DNA of 64,000 nucleotides from Megascapheus bottae. Lineage: Eukaryota > Chordata > Mammalia > Rodentia > Geomyidae. Made by a program: the position numbers and the translations under genes. Shown here one piece after another: positions 54,700-64,000 of this stretch. The stretch spans positions 13,097,427-13,161,426 of the forward strand of contig JANJXV010000024.1 of the NCBI GenBank assembly GCA_024803745.1, in the 5' to 3' direction. Numbering within the stretch: the first letter of the stretch is position 1; each line of letters begins with the position of its first letter. The notes below the pieces were generated by a model. The model saw only the letters and a program-made list of their open reading frames with translations. It searched no databases and was not told where the DNA came from.

Positions 54700-56810
54700 T
54701 TAAAGTTAATAAAACTTTAGGCCTGTTTTGTTTTTAAGCTGTTGTGGATGATGCAGGATAGTTGTGATATAGGATAGTTGTGATACATGATCTTTGCCCT
54801 TGAGTAGCTTATTAGCTGTTTGGAGAAGGAAAACAAATTGATGAAATAGAAAAATGCAAATTAGTTCATTTTCAACTTTGTTCAATGTTTTCTGTATTCC
54901 CTAGGCTTGGTTATATATAGAAAGGCAAATATAGATCATTTCTCTTCCCTCAAATAGCTTATAGTCTCCTGGAAAATAGATAAACTACTGAGTGTGTTTA
55001 ACATAATTGGAGTAAATCTGTGAAAAACAGTAATAATATCCCCATGTGCAGATGAGAACACTGAGAGTGAATGAAATTTAGTGGCTTGTTCAAGGTAGCA
55101 GTTACAGAGAACTTGGATTCAAACCCAGACATAGTGTTTGCTTGATCTGCCACATTGTTCTTCAGAGTTTCCAGAGTCCTAGAAAGAGGCAAAGCTCGTC
55201 ATTTCAGGTAAATAAATCACAGTACATTGGTAAATTTGCCCACCAGTAGAGCTTTCTCTGATATTTCACTCATATTTACATAGTTATGGAACAATCATCT
55301 TACAAATTATACATATCACTCTTATTGGTGAGTAGTATAATACTGAACTGGAAGGGTTATAGGGCTTTATTAATGAGCATGGTCTAGAGGAATTTCTCCC
55401 ACTGGCGACTAAGGGTAGGAACTCTAGGCCAAGGTGTAAAGGAAGGACTAGCCTTTGGTCAGCAGAGAGGCTGACTTAATAGATGGTAGTGCATGTGAGA
55501 GATAAGAGGGTCAACTAGGAGGGCTACGAAATGCAGGGCCCAGGACTTCAGCAATAAGGAACCATCAAACTCTTTTTAGGATCGTGGAACTGACTTGGAC
55601 CAGGATGACTCATTGATTCATTGTTGTTTGTTTTTTTATTTGCTCTATTCTGTGTGTAATTTCTTTTGAGTTCTATTTTAAAAGTGTACCCTAGAAAGTG
55701 GTTTTTCTAATTTTATTTTTGGTATAAAACCTTATTAGGTTGGTCATGAATGTTTATTTGTGGAGCACATGTTTCTTTTAGGTTTCTAATGTCATAAATA
55801 TTAACATCATCATAGTATGTATTACTAATGAAGAAGTAGATCAGTCCTTGGGGTATCAAGGCAACCCTAGCAGCATCTTATTCCATACCATATATGTTGA
55901 TGATCATTGGTAGCTATGTGAGGGTTTGTGCAGACTAGTACAAAAATCATAATAATACTTCAAATAATGTAAGGTTTTATTTTGTTCTTTTACTTTAAAA
56001 TAACAAAGTAATTTTTCACCAACTAGTTGATGTAATGTAAACTTTGGAAGGGGCTTGGGATGTAGCTCAATGGCAGAGTGCCTGCTGGATACATGTGAGA
56101 CCTAGATTTGATTCTTAGCACCAGGATGGGCAGGGGACACTTAACAAAGCTATGAAATCTAAATTATATAAAGTGCTTTTCTTAATGTTTTTAGTAGAGA
56201 GACATGCTCTTTGAGATAAATATAAAGCTCTTCTTTGCTAAATAAAGATTTGGAATGGTATTTAAATTTGAAATTTTGCTAGGACCCCTTGAGAACCAGT
56301 TTTCCTTTTAAGTGTACACTTACATATTGTGGAAGAATTATAGACTTTATGTGTATGTGTTTTTATTTATACATTACTCATTTACATTTGTGATTATATT
56401 TATGTAGTTCTCTGATATTCACCGTTTAATTTGGTTTGCCTATTTTTTTCTCCTCCAAAGAAATAAGAAAATTTGTCCTGTTAGTTTTTGAATTACTAAA
56501 TCTCTCCTCTTTCATTTCTTGAAAATCCAAGTTATCAGCCATTTTCTTGAGGTTATATCATGCTATGTTGACTCCCTTGGGAAAAATATATTCATAGTCC
56601 TTAAAATTTAAAAGTATTCCTATAAAATAAAAATGGGACTAGCTTCTTAAAATCTTTAGTATGTGTGAGTGCATGCAATATCCTAGGCAAATGAAAAGCA
56701 ATCCATGTTATGAATCCTCCTTGATTTCCTGTTAAAGCTCAAAGCTCAAATGGTTTGTTATTAATGTGGTTTGAGAGTATGCGGGATCACTTGTGGAGAC
56801 CTGCCCTCTT
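54700..56810. other. Mostly unique end of KLHDC10 intron 1
   Basis: Two kilobases with an antisense MIR at 55030-55140 (GATGAGAACACTGAGAGTGA and GGATTCAAACCCAGAC) and an ID-like plus-strand monomer at 56048-56130. No young SINE in the 500 bases before exon 2. Confidence 0.6.
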
Positions 56811-56819
56811 CTTTTCTAG

Positions 56820-57041
56820 GCCATCGACCTCCCCCTGCTCGCAGTGGACATCGTTGTGTGGCAGATAATACCAACCTCTATGTGTTTGGAGGTTATAACC
56901 CAGACTATGATGAATCGGGAGGACCAGATAATGAAGACTACCCTCTCTTCCGGGAGCTTTGGCGGTATCATTTTGCAACAGGCGTCTGGCATCAGATGGG
57001 CACTGATGGCTACATGCCCCGAGAGTTGGCATCTATGTCAC
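56820..57041 (+). CDS. KLHDC10: KLHDC10 coding exon 2 (first kelch blade)
   Basis: Encodes the end of Gly56, residues 57-129, and the first base of Leu130. It begins HRPPPARSGHRCVADNTN and includes the kelch signature LYVFGG (residues 75-80), an acidic loop DYDESGGPDNEDY, and LFRELWRYHFATGVWHQM, a typical kelch-blade ending with spaced Trp residues. The acceptor is TTTTCTAG (56812-56819) and the donor GTAAGT (57042). Exons 1 and 2 join to GGC CAT CGA, giving G-H-R. Agreement with the mammalian protein is near complete. Confidence 0.97.
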
Positions 57042-57354
57042 GTAAGTTCAAGGAGTCCTAGACTTTTCACTTTATGAACTACTTGAGAGGTCAGATTCAT
57101 TGTTACTAGTTCCTTGTTAATGGCTTATAATATTGTAATCATTTTAAGCTGATTAGATAAGCATTTTACTATAGTGATAATATAATATGGTGATCCAGAA
57201 TCATTTTGGTCTTGAATTTGTTTACTATTGGATTGTCAGGTAAGTTTTTAGTTTTAACTTGATTAAAATGAAGTGTTTTTAATATAAACTTTTGTGTATA
57301 TTCTAGACAAACTGTAGTCAGAGATCAAAAAATAGGGTTATGACAATGACAATA

Positions 57355-57585
57355 ACTAGCCCTTGAGTCATTTATTTCCTATAAATGTTGTCTATTTAAT
57401 CCTTATGATGCTATGATTACCATTGTACAAATGAAGAACTTGTGGCTAGGAGAGGTCCTAGGGTGATGTCAAAGGGTGCAAGCTCTGCAGCTAATTGCCT
57501 GGGATTGAATCCATGCTTTGCAAAGGAAACCCTGGAAAATCACTTCCTGCCTCTGTTTTATCATCTGTAAACATGAAGAAGGGCT
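57355..57585. mobile_element. Two MIR-like relics in opposite orientation
   Basis: 57360-57475 antisense (ATTACCATTGTACAAATGAAG), 57480-57582 sense (TGGGATTGAATCCATGCTTTG and TTTTATCATCTGTAAACATG). Confidence 0.65.
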
Positions 57586-57955
57586 GAGAAGGTAGCTTAG
57601 TGGTAGAAGTACAGTGCTTGTCTAGCATGCATGAAGCTGTGGGTTTGATTCCTCAGTTCCATGTAAACAGAAAAAGCCAGAAGTAGTGCTGTGGCTCTAG
57701 CCTTGAGCAAAAGAAGCTCAGGAATAGTGCCCAGGCTCTGAGTTCAAGCCCTAGGCACTGCCAAAAAAACAAAGGGGGAGGGCTTAGTGGTAGAGTGCTT
57801 GCCTGGCATGCATAAAGCCCTGGGTTTGATTCCTCAGCACCACATACACAGAAAAGTGTTGTGGCTCAAGTGGTAGTGTGCTAGCCTTGAGCACAGAGAG
57901 GCTCAGGGACAGGGCCCAGATTCTGAGTTCAAGCCCTAGGCCCAGCCTAAAAAAA
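57583..57955 (+). mobile_element. Two SINE-T-like copies of an older type
   Basis: 57583-57768 and 57773-57955, plus-strand, with 'gagcaaaagaagctcaggaatagtgcccagg' style right monomers. This variant differs from the young form and resembles the presumed ancestral dimer. Confidence 0.8.
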
Positions 57956-58045
57956 GAAGAAGAGAAGGAGGAGGAGGAGGAGGAGGGGTGGGAGGAGGAA
58001 GAGGGAGGAAGAGGAGGAGGAGGAGAAGAAAAAAAAAGAAGAAGA
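57953..58045. repeat. Polypurine (GGA/GAA)n tract
   Basis: About 90 bases of G/A, mostly GGAGGA, at the A-tail position of the preceding SINE. Confidence 0.9.
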
Positions 58046-58046
58046 T

Positions 58047-58094
58047 GGCTGGGAATGTGTCTTAGTGGCAGAGTGCTTGCCTAGCTTGACCCTA
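58047..58094 (+). mobile_element. ID-like head fragment
   Basis: GGCTGGGAATGTGTCTTAGTGG and GCTTGCCTAGC; degrades into the duplicated block that follows. Confidence 0.6.
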
Positions 58095-58276
58095 GGTTTT
58101 GTTCCCAGAAACACACACACACACACACACACACTGAAGATAGTAAAAATATTTCCACCATGTAGAGTTGCTGTGAATGTTAAGTTAGGGAGGTTTTGTT
58201 CCCAGAAACACACACTGAAAATAGTAAAAATATTTCCACCATGTAGAGTTGTTGTGAATGTTAAGTTAGGGAGGTT
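58095..58276 (+). repeat. Tandem duplication of an 85-97-bp unit
   Basis: Unit 1 (58095-58191) and unit 2 (58192-58276) both run GGTTTTGTTCCCAGAAACAC through TTTCCACCATGTAGAGTTG to TTAAGTTAGGGAGG. They differ by two base changes and by (CA)n length, long in unit 1 and short in unit 2. Confidence 0.93.
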
Positions 58277-58429
58277 AACAAGCTTTACTGAGGTGATAAT
58301 GAAATTTAAACCCAACCCATACTGGTTCTATAGCCAGGCTGTTGATTACTATATGATATCAATTAAAGAACTGGTTAAAAAAACAAAAAGCTATTGAAAG
58401 AATACAAAGGCACTGGTTTAGAGAGAAAA

Positions 58430-58998
58430 AGGAGATAAAGAACACCAGAGTTGGGAAAAGATATTTACCAATAATACACCTGAGAAATGCTTAATATCCA
58501 GTATCTACAGGGAACTCAAGAAACAAATACCCCAAAACCCAACAAACCATTCACTAAATGGGCAAGGGAACTAAAGACTTATCAGAAGAAGAGATTAAAA
58601 TGACAGAAAAGCATATGAAAAAATGTTCATCATCCATGGTCATAAAGGAAATGCAAATAAAAACAACCCTAAAATACCACCTTACTTCAACAAGAATGGC
58701 CAAGATTTTGAACTCAAGACAATGACAGTTGCTGGCGGGGTTGTGGAGAAAAAGGAACCCTACTACACTGCTGGTGGGATTGTAAACTAGTTCAGTCACT
58801 CTGGAAAGCAGTATGGAGGTTTCTTAAAGAACTGAAAATTGACCTTCCTTACGATCCCACCATACCACTTCTGGGCATCTACCCTGAACATCATAACCCA
58901 GGATATGATAAGGACACCTGCTCAGCACTATTCACAGTAACCAGGCAATGGAAACAATCCAGATGCCCTACTGCAGATGAATGGATACAGAAAATGTG

Positions 58999-59043
<45 letters not shown>

Positions 59044-59508
59044 CACACACAAACATACAATGGAATTCTATATAGCCAACAGATAAGATAAAATAATGGC
59101 ATTTGCAGGGAAGTGGATGAATCTAGAGCGAATCATGTTGAGTGAGACAAGTCAAGACCAAAGGAACAAAAGGCACATGGTATCCTTAATATGTGTCTAT
59201 TAGATCTCAACAGTACAAGAGCGAGGACTCGATATTTGCATACCCAATGCTATGGACATGGTACAGGAAATATAAACATAACTACATAGACATAAAAACC
59301 TATGACTATAGACATAATGTTTTCTTTCATAAATTAATATGTATCTATGGTATACAAACCCTTAGCCTAATTTTGATTATGTTCTAAAAACTTAAGTGCC
59401 AGTGATTATATATAGAGATTCCCTTCTTGAACACTTGTTTGTTAAACATGTCATTTGAAATATGATATAAAAATCAATGTTAATAAATTCTTTAATAAAA
59501 AAAGAAGA
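58430..59508 (+). mobile_element. L1 3' part, sense
   Basis: Contains the L1 ORF2 end pattern (GGAAATGCAAATAAAAACAA, AGAATGGCCAAGATTTTG, CATCTACCC, GGATACAGAAAATGTGG, TGGAATTCTATATAGCCAAC), then the 3' UTR, ending AATAAATTCTTTAATAAAAAAAG. Frames are broken. A (TG)(TA)n tract lies at 58996-59050. Confidence 0.88.
58996..59052. repeat. (TG)(TA)(CA) microsatellite in L1
   Basis: GTGTGTGTATATATATATATATATGTATATATACACACAC, largely self-complementary. Confidence 0.9.
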
Positions 59509-59509
59509 A

Positions 59510-59920
59510 AAATGAACTCCAGTGTTACTGCAGGATATTGATGTGCTTCTTTCTATCTGGTTATGAATTAAAATCATACACCGTAATATAAAATGTGGAG
59601 ATCATTCCTCTGACAAATACAGAATGATCCTCTAATCCCTCCATCCTGATGCCTCATTGTACTGTTTTCTGCATACTTGAACTGTTGTGGCATTGCTCTA
59701 TCCACCATTTAATTAATTCCACAAATATTATGTGCTGTATACCTAATGAAACCTCATATGATAAAACCCATACAACGTGAACACATTTTTTGAAGAATTA
59801 TATAGTTAGATGTGAGTGGCTGTTTTGGGAGAACATTAGACACTTTTGGGCTTTTCAGATATTCTGGTTTATGTGGAAACATTTTGCAGATAGCCAGTAC
59901 ATAATTGAACTTGTGCTTCT
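59510..59920. other. End of KLHDC10 intron 2, unique
   Basis: No repeat recognised between the L1 3' end and exon 3. Confidence 0.5.
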
Positions 59921-59930
59921 TTTTCCTCAG

Positions 59931-60085
59931 TTGTGCTGCATGGAAACAACCTGTTAGTGTTTGGTGGTACAGGCATCCCTTTTGGTGAGAGCAATGGCAA
60001 CGATGTGCATGTCTGTAATGTGAAGTATAAGAGATGGGCTCTACTCAGCTGCCGGGGGAAGAAACCCAGTCGTATATATGGACAG
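59931..60085 (+). CDS. KLHDC10: KLHDC10 coding exon 3 (second kelch blade)
   Basis: Encodes the end of Leu130 and residues 131-181: VLHGNNLLVFGGTGIPFGES, then a segment with VHVCNVKYKRWALLSC and PSRIYGQ. LLVFGG is the kelch double-glycine motif and KYKRW the blade-closing Trp. The acceptor is TTTTTCCTCAG (59920-59930); the donor is GTACTA (60086), a weaker but valid GT site. The exon ends at phase 0. Confidence 0.97.
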
Positions 60086-60159
60086 GTACTAATCTGTGGC
60101 CTGTTTTGGTGAATGCATTTGTTTATACTTTTGTAGTTTGGAAGTGATCTCAGAACATT

Positions 60160-60161
60160 TA

Positions 60162-60200
<39 letters not shown>

Positions 60201-60202
60201 TA
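60160..60202. repeat. (TG)n microsatellite
   Basis: About 20 TG units in KLHDC10 intron 3, at the tail side of the minus-strand SINE-B that follows. Confidence 0.9.
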
Positions 60203-60654
60203 TTAGTCCTGGGACTTGAACTCAAGGCTTGGGCATTGTCCCTGAGCTTTCGTGCTCAAGGCTAGTGCTCTACCACTTGAGCCACAGCTCCACTTGCAGC
60301 TTTTTCTGTGATTTAAGATACATCTCAAGGATATTTTTTGCCTGGGCTAGTTTCAAATGGTGATCCTCAGATCTCAGCCTCCGGAGTAGTTAGGATTATA
60401 GGTATGAGGCACTGGTGCTGCTATTAAAAAAAAATGGAGAATGGGGCCAGGAGTTTGGCCTCGTGGTTAAAGTGCTTGCCTAGCATGCATGAAGACCCGG
60501 GTTTAATTCCTTGGTACCACATATGTAGAAAAAATCCGGAAGTGGTGCTGAGGCTCAAGTGGTAGAGCTCTAGCTTTGAGAAAATCCAAGGACAGTGCTC
60601 AGGCCCTGCGCTCAAGCCCAGGACTGGCAAAAAAAAAAAAAAAAAAAAAAAAAA
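60203..60654. mobile_element. SINE-B minus (60203-60421) and SINE-T plus (60443-60654)
   Basis: The SINE-T has a 26-base A tail and TSD AAAAATGGAGAAT on both sides, marking a recent insertion. Confidence 0.9.
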
Positions 60655-60849
60655 TGGAGAATAAATTCAGTATGGTTAGTATTGGATTTTCCAGTTCTGG
60701 TGTGAAATTACAATTTGTAGATCTTATCATTTCCTTTCTCTTGTCTCCACGGTTTCTAATCTAACCTGAGATTGCTTTAAATTAGAATCTCACCTGTATA
60801 CCATGCCTAGTGAGAGACTAGGTTCTAATTTGGTCCTAGACGTATCAGG

Positions 60850-61055
60850 TTTTTTTGTTTGTTTGTTTTTTGTTTTTTCCAGTCCTGGGCTCGAGCTAAG
60901 GGCTTGAGCACTGTCCTTGGACTTTCTCAAGGTTAGAGCTCTACCACTTGAGCCTTAGCACCACTTCTGGCTTTTTTCTATGTGGTACCAAGGAATTGAA
61001 CCCGGGTCTTCGTGCATGCTAGGCAAGCACTCTACCACAAGGCCAAACTCCCAGC
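60850..61055 (-). mobile_element. SINE-T with TSD
   Basis: T-rich start (GTTTGTTTGTTTTTTG), full dimer, head ending CCCAGCCC. Flanks GACGTATCAG and GACCTATCAG. Confidence 0.87.
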
Positions 61056-61059
61056 CCTG

Positions 61060-61670
61060 ACCTATCAGTATTATAGTGATGGTATCCTATGAAGACCTTG
61101 CTGTCCTAAGTTGTAGATGATCCCTGAACTTGGGTGAAAGACTTTCATGGTTCTGTGCCAAAACAGCATCTAGAGATTTATATGACAGTTAGATCCTAGT
61201 GCTTCAACCTCAGGTTTGTAAAGTTAAATCCAGAAAGAAGGGACCTAGCTACTCACATTACCTTAGAGACTCTTGAGGAGAGTAATTGCTAAGCCTAAAA
61301 TAGCTAAAAGTAGGGTTTTTTTTTTTTTTCTCAGCTATTTGGCACTGGTATCAATACCAGTGCCATAGAGCCTTAATTTTGAAAAGGGCATTTCCTAGAC
61401 CACTTTATCCTGCCATGGAGGCACTAAAATTCTAAGAAGTGACTGTGACAATAGCTAAATTTCCATTGGAGAGTCTGATGAAACCAACAACTGGATTTCC
61501 TGCTTACAGCATTCTGGTGACTTATTTGCATATCACTGCTGCTTTTTCAGAGTTCAGAGTTGTCTTTTCCTCCCTCATATTGCTTAGACAAAGAAGTAGT
61601 TTTGAATGGAAATGTTTATGTCCATGATCTCTCACCCCTTGCATTTCTAGAGGGAACCTAAAATTCTTTA
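61060..61670. other. Unique part of KLHDC10 intron 3
   Basis: No gene or assigned repeat. A small inverted repeat, GGCACTGGTATCAATACCAGTGCC (61341-61364), is noted in the findings. Confidence 0.5.
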
Positions 61671-61671
61671 T

Positions 61672-61880
61672 CTTTTTTTTTTTTTTTTTTTGCCAATGCG
61701 GGGGCTTGAACTCGGGGTCTGAGCACTGTCATTGGGCTTTATTCAAGGGAAGAGCTCTACTGTTTGAAACTAGAGCTCTACCACTTGAGCCACAGCACCA
61801 CTTCTGGTAGGTGGTACCAAGGAATCAAACCCAGGTTTTCGTGCATGCTAGACAAGCACTCTACCACTAGGCCAAACTCA
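61672..61880 (-). mobile_element. SINE-T with an internal duplication
   Basis: Minus-strand. AGAGCTCTAC appears twice (61752 and 61774 regions) and part of the TCTATGTATGTGG spacer is missing. Confidence 0.85.
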
Positions 61881-62062
61881 CTTTCTAAGGTTAATAACTA
61901 AATTCTAAAAAGAATCCTCAGATTCTATAAAATATTTAGACCATTAAGTGTCTGAAATTCTTTGCATCTTTGTTTACAGTCAAGGTCTAGTTATTTTGAC
62001 CAGGCTAGCACCATGCTCAGCTTGGGGACTGGTGCTTTAAAGGATTAAAAATAAAGAAGTGA

Positions 62063-62310
62063 AGCTTGGGCATTGGTGGCTCACACCTGTAATCATAGCT
62101 ACTCAGATTGATATCTGAGGATTGTGGTTCAAAGCCAGCCTTTGAAGGAAAATATGTGGGACTCTTATCTTCATTAACTACCCAAAAGCTGGAAATGGTG
62201 CTGTGACTCCAAATGGTAGAGCACTAGACATGAGCACAAAAGTTCAGTCACAGGGCCCAGACCCTGAGTTCAAGCTCCTAGTACAGGCACTAAAAAAAAA
62301 AAATAAAAAG
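62063..62310 (+). mobile_element. SINE-B
   Basis: Plus-strand, with a long A-rich tail, ending only about 105 bp before the exon 4 acceptor. Confidence 0.85.
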
Positions 62311-62416
62311 GAAAAAGAAAAAAAAAAGTTTTATAAAACATGATTTGGGAGAATCTGGAAAGTTCATATTCTCTGTGATCAACAGATCGTTAACAGGTTA
62401 TTTTTGTTTACTTCAG

Positions 62417-62565
62417 GCCATGGCTATCATCAATGGCTCCCTTTATGTCTTTGGGGGGACAACTGGCTATATTTATAGCACAGATCTGCACAAGTTAGAT
62501 CTGAACACCAGAGAGTGGACACAACTGAAACCGAACAACCTGTCTTGTGACCTGCCAGAGGAGAG
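62417..62565 (+). CDS. KLHDC10: KLHDC10 coding exon 4 (third kelch blade)
   Basis: Encodes residues 182-230 and two bases of Arg231: AMAIINGSLYVFGGTTGYIY, then DLHKLDLNTREWTQLKPNN and LSCDLPEE. LYVFGG and the REW closing motif mark a kelch blade. The acceptor is TTTACTTCAG (62407-62416) and the donor GTAAGG (62566). The reading frame stays open upstream into the intron, so the acceptor, not the first ATG, fixes the exon boundary. Confidence 0.96.
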
Positions 62566-62838
62566 GTAAGGGGCTAGGTTTAAAGCATATTTAGTCTTTC
62601 TTGCGGAGAGTTGACCTCTCTCACAATAGTGATAAGGAGGGAAACCAAAGGACCCTAGGTAAAAGAACTAGTTGGGAGTTAGATCCCAGGTTAGTAGTAA
62701 AAGTCTTAGATCAGCAGAAATGAAAGATCTACTGGGAAGATGGTATTTTCCTCTGAACTGTGAAAAAAGCTTTCATGTTATTTCTGCTTATAATATTTAT
62801 TTTTATTTATTTAGTGTGCGTGTGTATGTGTGTGTGTG

Positions 62839-63103
62839 TCTGTCCTGGAGCTTGAACTCAGGACCTGAGTGTTGACCCTGAACATTTGTGCGCATGGCTA
62901 GCTGTTTACCTCTTGAGCCACAGCTCCATTTCCAGCTTTTTGTTAATTGGAGATAAGAGTCTCATGGACTCTCCTGCTGGGGCTGGCTTGTGACAAGGAT
63001 TTTCATGAACTTACCTTCCCTGGCTGTCTTCAAACCTAAATCTTTCCAATTTCAGCCTGCCAATATGCTGGGATTACAGATATGCGCTACCAGTGTCCAG
63101 CTT
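62839..63103 (-). mobile_element. SINE-B right half joined to a B1-like head
   Basis: Minus-strand. TGTCCTGGAGCTTGAACTCA to GTTAATTGGAGATAAGAG is SINE-B-type. After about 62990 a different, older B1-like head follows (AATATGCTGGGATTACAGAT). Confidence 0.7.
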
Positions 63104-63109
63104 CTAACT

Positions 63110-63520
63110 GACTTCTACAACCCAGGATCTTTTACTTTTCTTTCCTACTAATAGTTGCCTTTTCTTAGAATTAAATTTACTGAAAAATTTGAAAATATTT
63201 ACCCTCTAGTTTAGAAGCAAAAATTACTTTTTATTTACTTTTTGAGGGTTTTTTTTTTCATTTTATTTACTAATCTCTGTTGTGTTTGAGCAAACTGTGG
63301 GTGCTAAGGAAGTGCCTGTGCTATATATGTTTATTGTAGTTAGTGTGCTATTTATTACAGAACTGCTATGGGAAGACTTAAATTATGACCTTTTATGAGA
63401 GTGATGTTTTATGTACTTTATCAGAATTAAGGCCTTCAGGGAAAAAAGGAAAGAGAATTAAGTTTTGAAAGTATTTTTACATTGTTGCTTTCTTTGAATC
63501 ATTTTATGAACATATATATT
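63110..63520. other. Unique intronic sequence
   Basis: No repeat or exon recognised. Confidence 0.45.
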
Positions 63521-63524
63521 AATT

Positions 63525-63595
63525 CAGCCAGGAGACTAAAGCAGGAAGACACAAGTTGGAGGCCAACTTGGGCTATATATAGCAAAAAGAAAAAA
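63525..63595 (+). mobile_element. B1-like fragment
   Basis: AGCAGGAAGACACAAGTTGGAGGCCAACTTGGGCTATATA followed by AAAAAGAAAAAAAA. A short old B1 piece. Confidence 0.6.
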
Positions 63596-63636
63596 AAATG
63601 TTTTAGCTACCAAGACACCTACCAGTGTTTCATCTT

Positions 63637-63933
63637 TTTTTGTGTGTGGGGGGGTCATGGGGCTTGAACTCTGCCTTAGTGCTGTCCCTGAGCTCTTCAG
63701 CTCAAAGTTACTGCCCTACCCCTGGGCCTGGGTGTTGTCCCTGAGCTCTTGAGCTCAAGGCTACCACCCTACCCTTGAGCCAAGCCCCATTTCCCGTTTT
63801 CTGTTTTCTAGAGGTTAATTGGAGATAAGAGTCTCAGGCCCTTTTTGTGCCCAGGCTGGCTTTGAACCTTAATCCTCAGATCTCAGCCTCCTGAGTGGCT
63901 AGAATTATAAGCATGAGCCAGTGCGCCCAGCTT
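63637..63933 (-). mobile_element. Long-form SINE-B with TSD
   Basis: Minus-strand with the internal right-half duplication (two GAGCTCTT.AGCTCAA blocks). Exact 13-bp TSD AGTGTTTCATCTT at 63624-63636 and 63934-63946. Confidence 0.92.
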
Positions 63934-64000
63934 AGTGTTTCATCTTATGTTTGTAGTTCTGTGTAGCATTATTTTCTGCCAAAGTCTCTAAGCATGAGTA

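Larger units (their letters stand above)
19525..56819 (+). other. KLHDC10 intron 1 (37.3 kb, repeat-filled)
   Basis: Runs from the GTGAGT donor after exon 1 to the TTTTCTAG acceptor. It contains dozens of SINEs, several L1 pieces, old MIR/L2 and L1M relics, and microsatellites, listed separately. No reading frame inside it shows conserved protein features beyond L1 fragments. The first 2.3 kb (19525-21900) is notably free of SINEs, consistent with promoter-proximal constraint. Confidence 0.9.
19359..62565 (+). other. KLHDC10: KLHDC10 gene, 5' part (coding exons 1-4 and introns 1-3)
   Basis: Four coding exons of 166, 222, 155 and 149 nt join in frame into residues 1-230 plus two bases of Arg231 of a protein that agrees closely with mammalian KLHDC10 (about 440 residues). 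All introns here are GT-AG: intron 1 19525-56819 (37.3 kb), intron 2 57042-59930, intron 3 60086-62416. The family protein is a kelch-propeller substrate receptor for a CUL2-Elongin B/C ubiquitin ligase that recognises C-terminal glycine degrons, and it has been linked to ASK1 activation through PP5. Later exons lie right of 64000. Confidence 0.95.

Noticed and set aside
62672..62875. A frame after KLHDC10 exon 4 that could be an alternative exon
   Set aside because: It runs into a SINE and a microsatellite, and has no match to the expected next KLHDC10 residues (YRHEI...).

Overview
This is a mammalian nuclear genomic window, almost certainly from a rodent and most likely a geomyoid (kangaroo rat / pocket mouse / gopher group). 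Two lines of evidence support this. Two orthologous genes can be read exon by exon with mammalian splice signals. The rest is saturated with rodent-type SINEs: ID (BC1-like) tRNA-derived units and 7SL/B1-like units, both joined to a common ID-like right half. I call them SINE-T (tRNA-derived head: 'TGGCCTAGTGG' A box and 'GGTTCGATTCC' B box) and SINE-B (7SL-like head: 'CCTGTAATCCTAGCTACTCA'). Species assignment rests on memory of SINE types and was not checked by search.

Layout. Positions 36-10052 (minus strand) hold the first four coding exons of ZC3HC1 (NIPA): exon 1 9907-10052, exon 2 7344-7455, exon 3 755-905, exon 4 36-119. The gene continues beyond the left edge. Positions 19359-62565 (plus strand) hold the first four coding exons of KLHDC10: exon 1 19359-19524, exon 2 56820-57041, exon 3 59931-60085, exon 4 62417-62565. 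That gene continues beyond the right edge. The two genes are divergent, with start codons 9.3 kb apart, and each begins in a GC-rich CpG island. The pairing and order match human chromosome 7q32 as I recall it. KLHDC10 intron 1 is 37.3 kb and makes up most of the window.

Functions. ZC3HC1 is a C3HC zinc-finger nuclear protein tied to the SCF/cyclin B1 cell-cycle literature and to the nuclear basket. KLHDC10 is a kelch-repeat substrate receptor of a CUL2 ubiquitin ligase. No operon-like linkage is implied; they are neighbours.

Highlights. (1) ZC3HC1 intron 2 carries every hallmark of a minor-spliceosome (U12) AT-AC intron. (2) The ZC3HC1 start codon sits in a perfect TISU/YY1 element, about 80 bp from a minisatellite of ten 18-bp GC-box units. 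(3) The repeat landscape preserves clear insertion history: target-site duplications, SINEs nested in SINEs and in L1, an L1 with a twin-priming inversion, microsatellites grown from SINE tails, and a SINE-B subfamily with an internal duplication. I saw no bacterial-type system, CRISPR array, rRNA or intact tRNA gene, and nothing that I could call a new protein-coding system.
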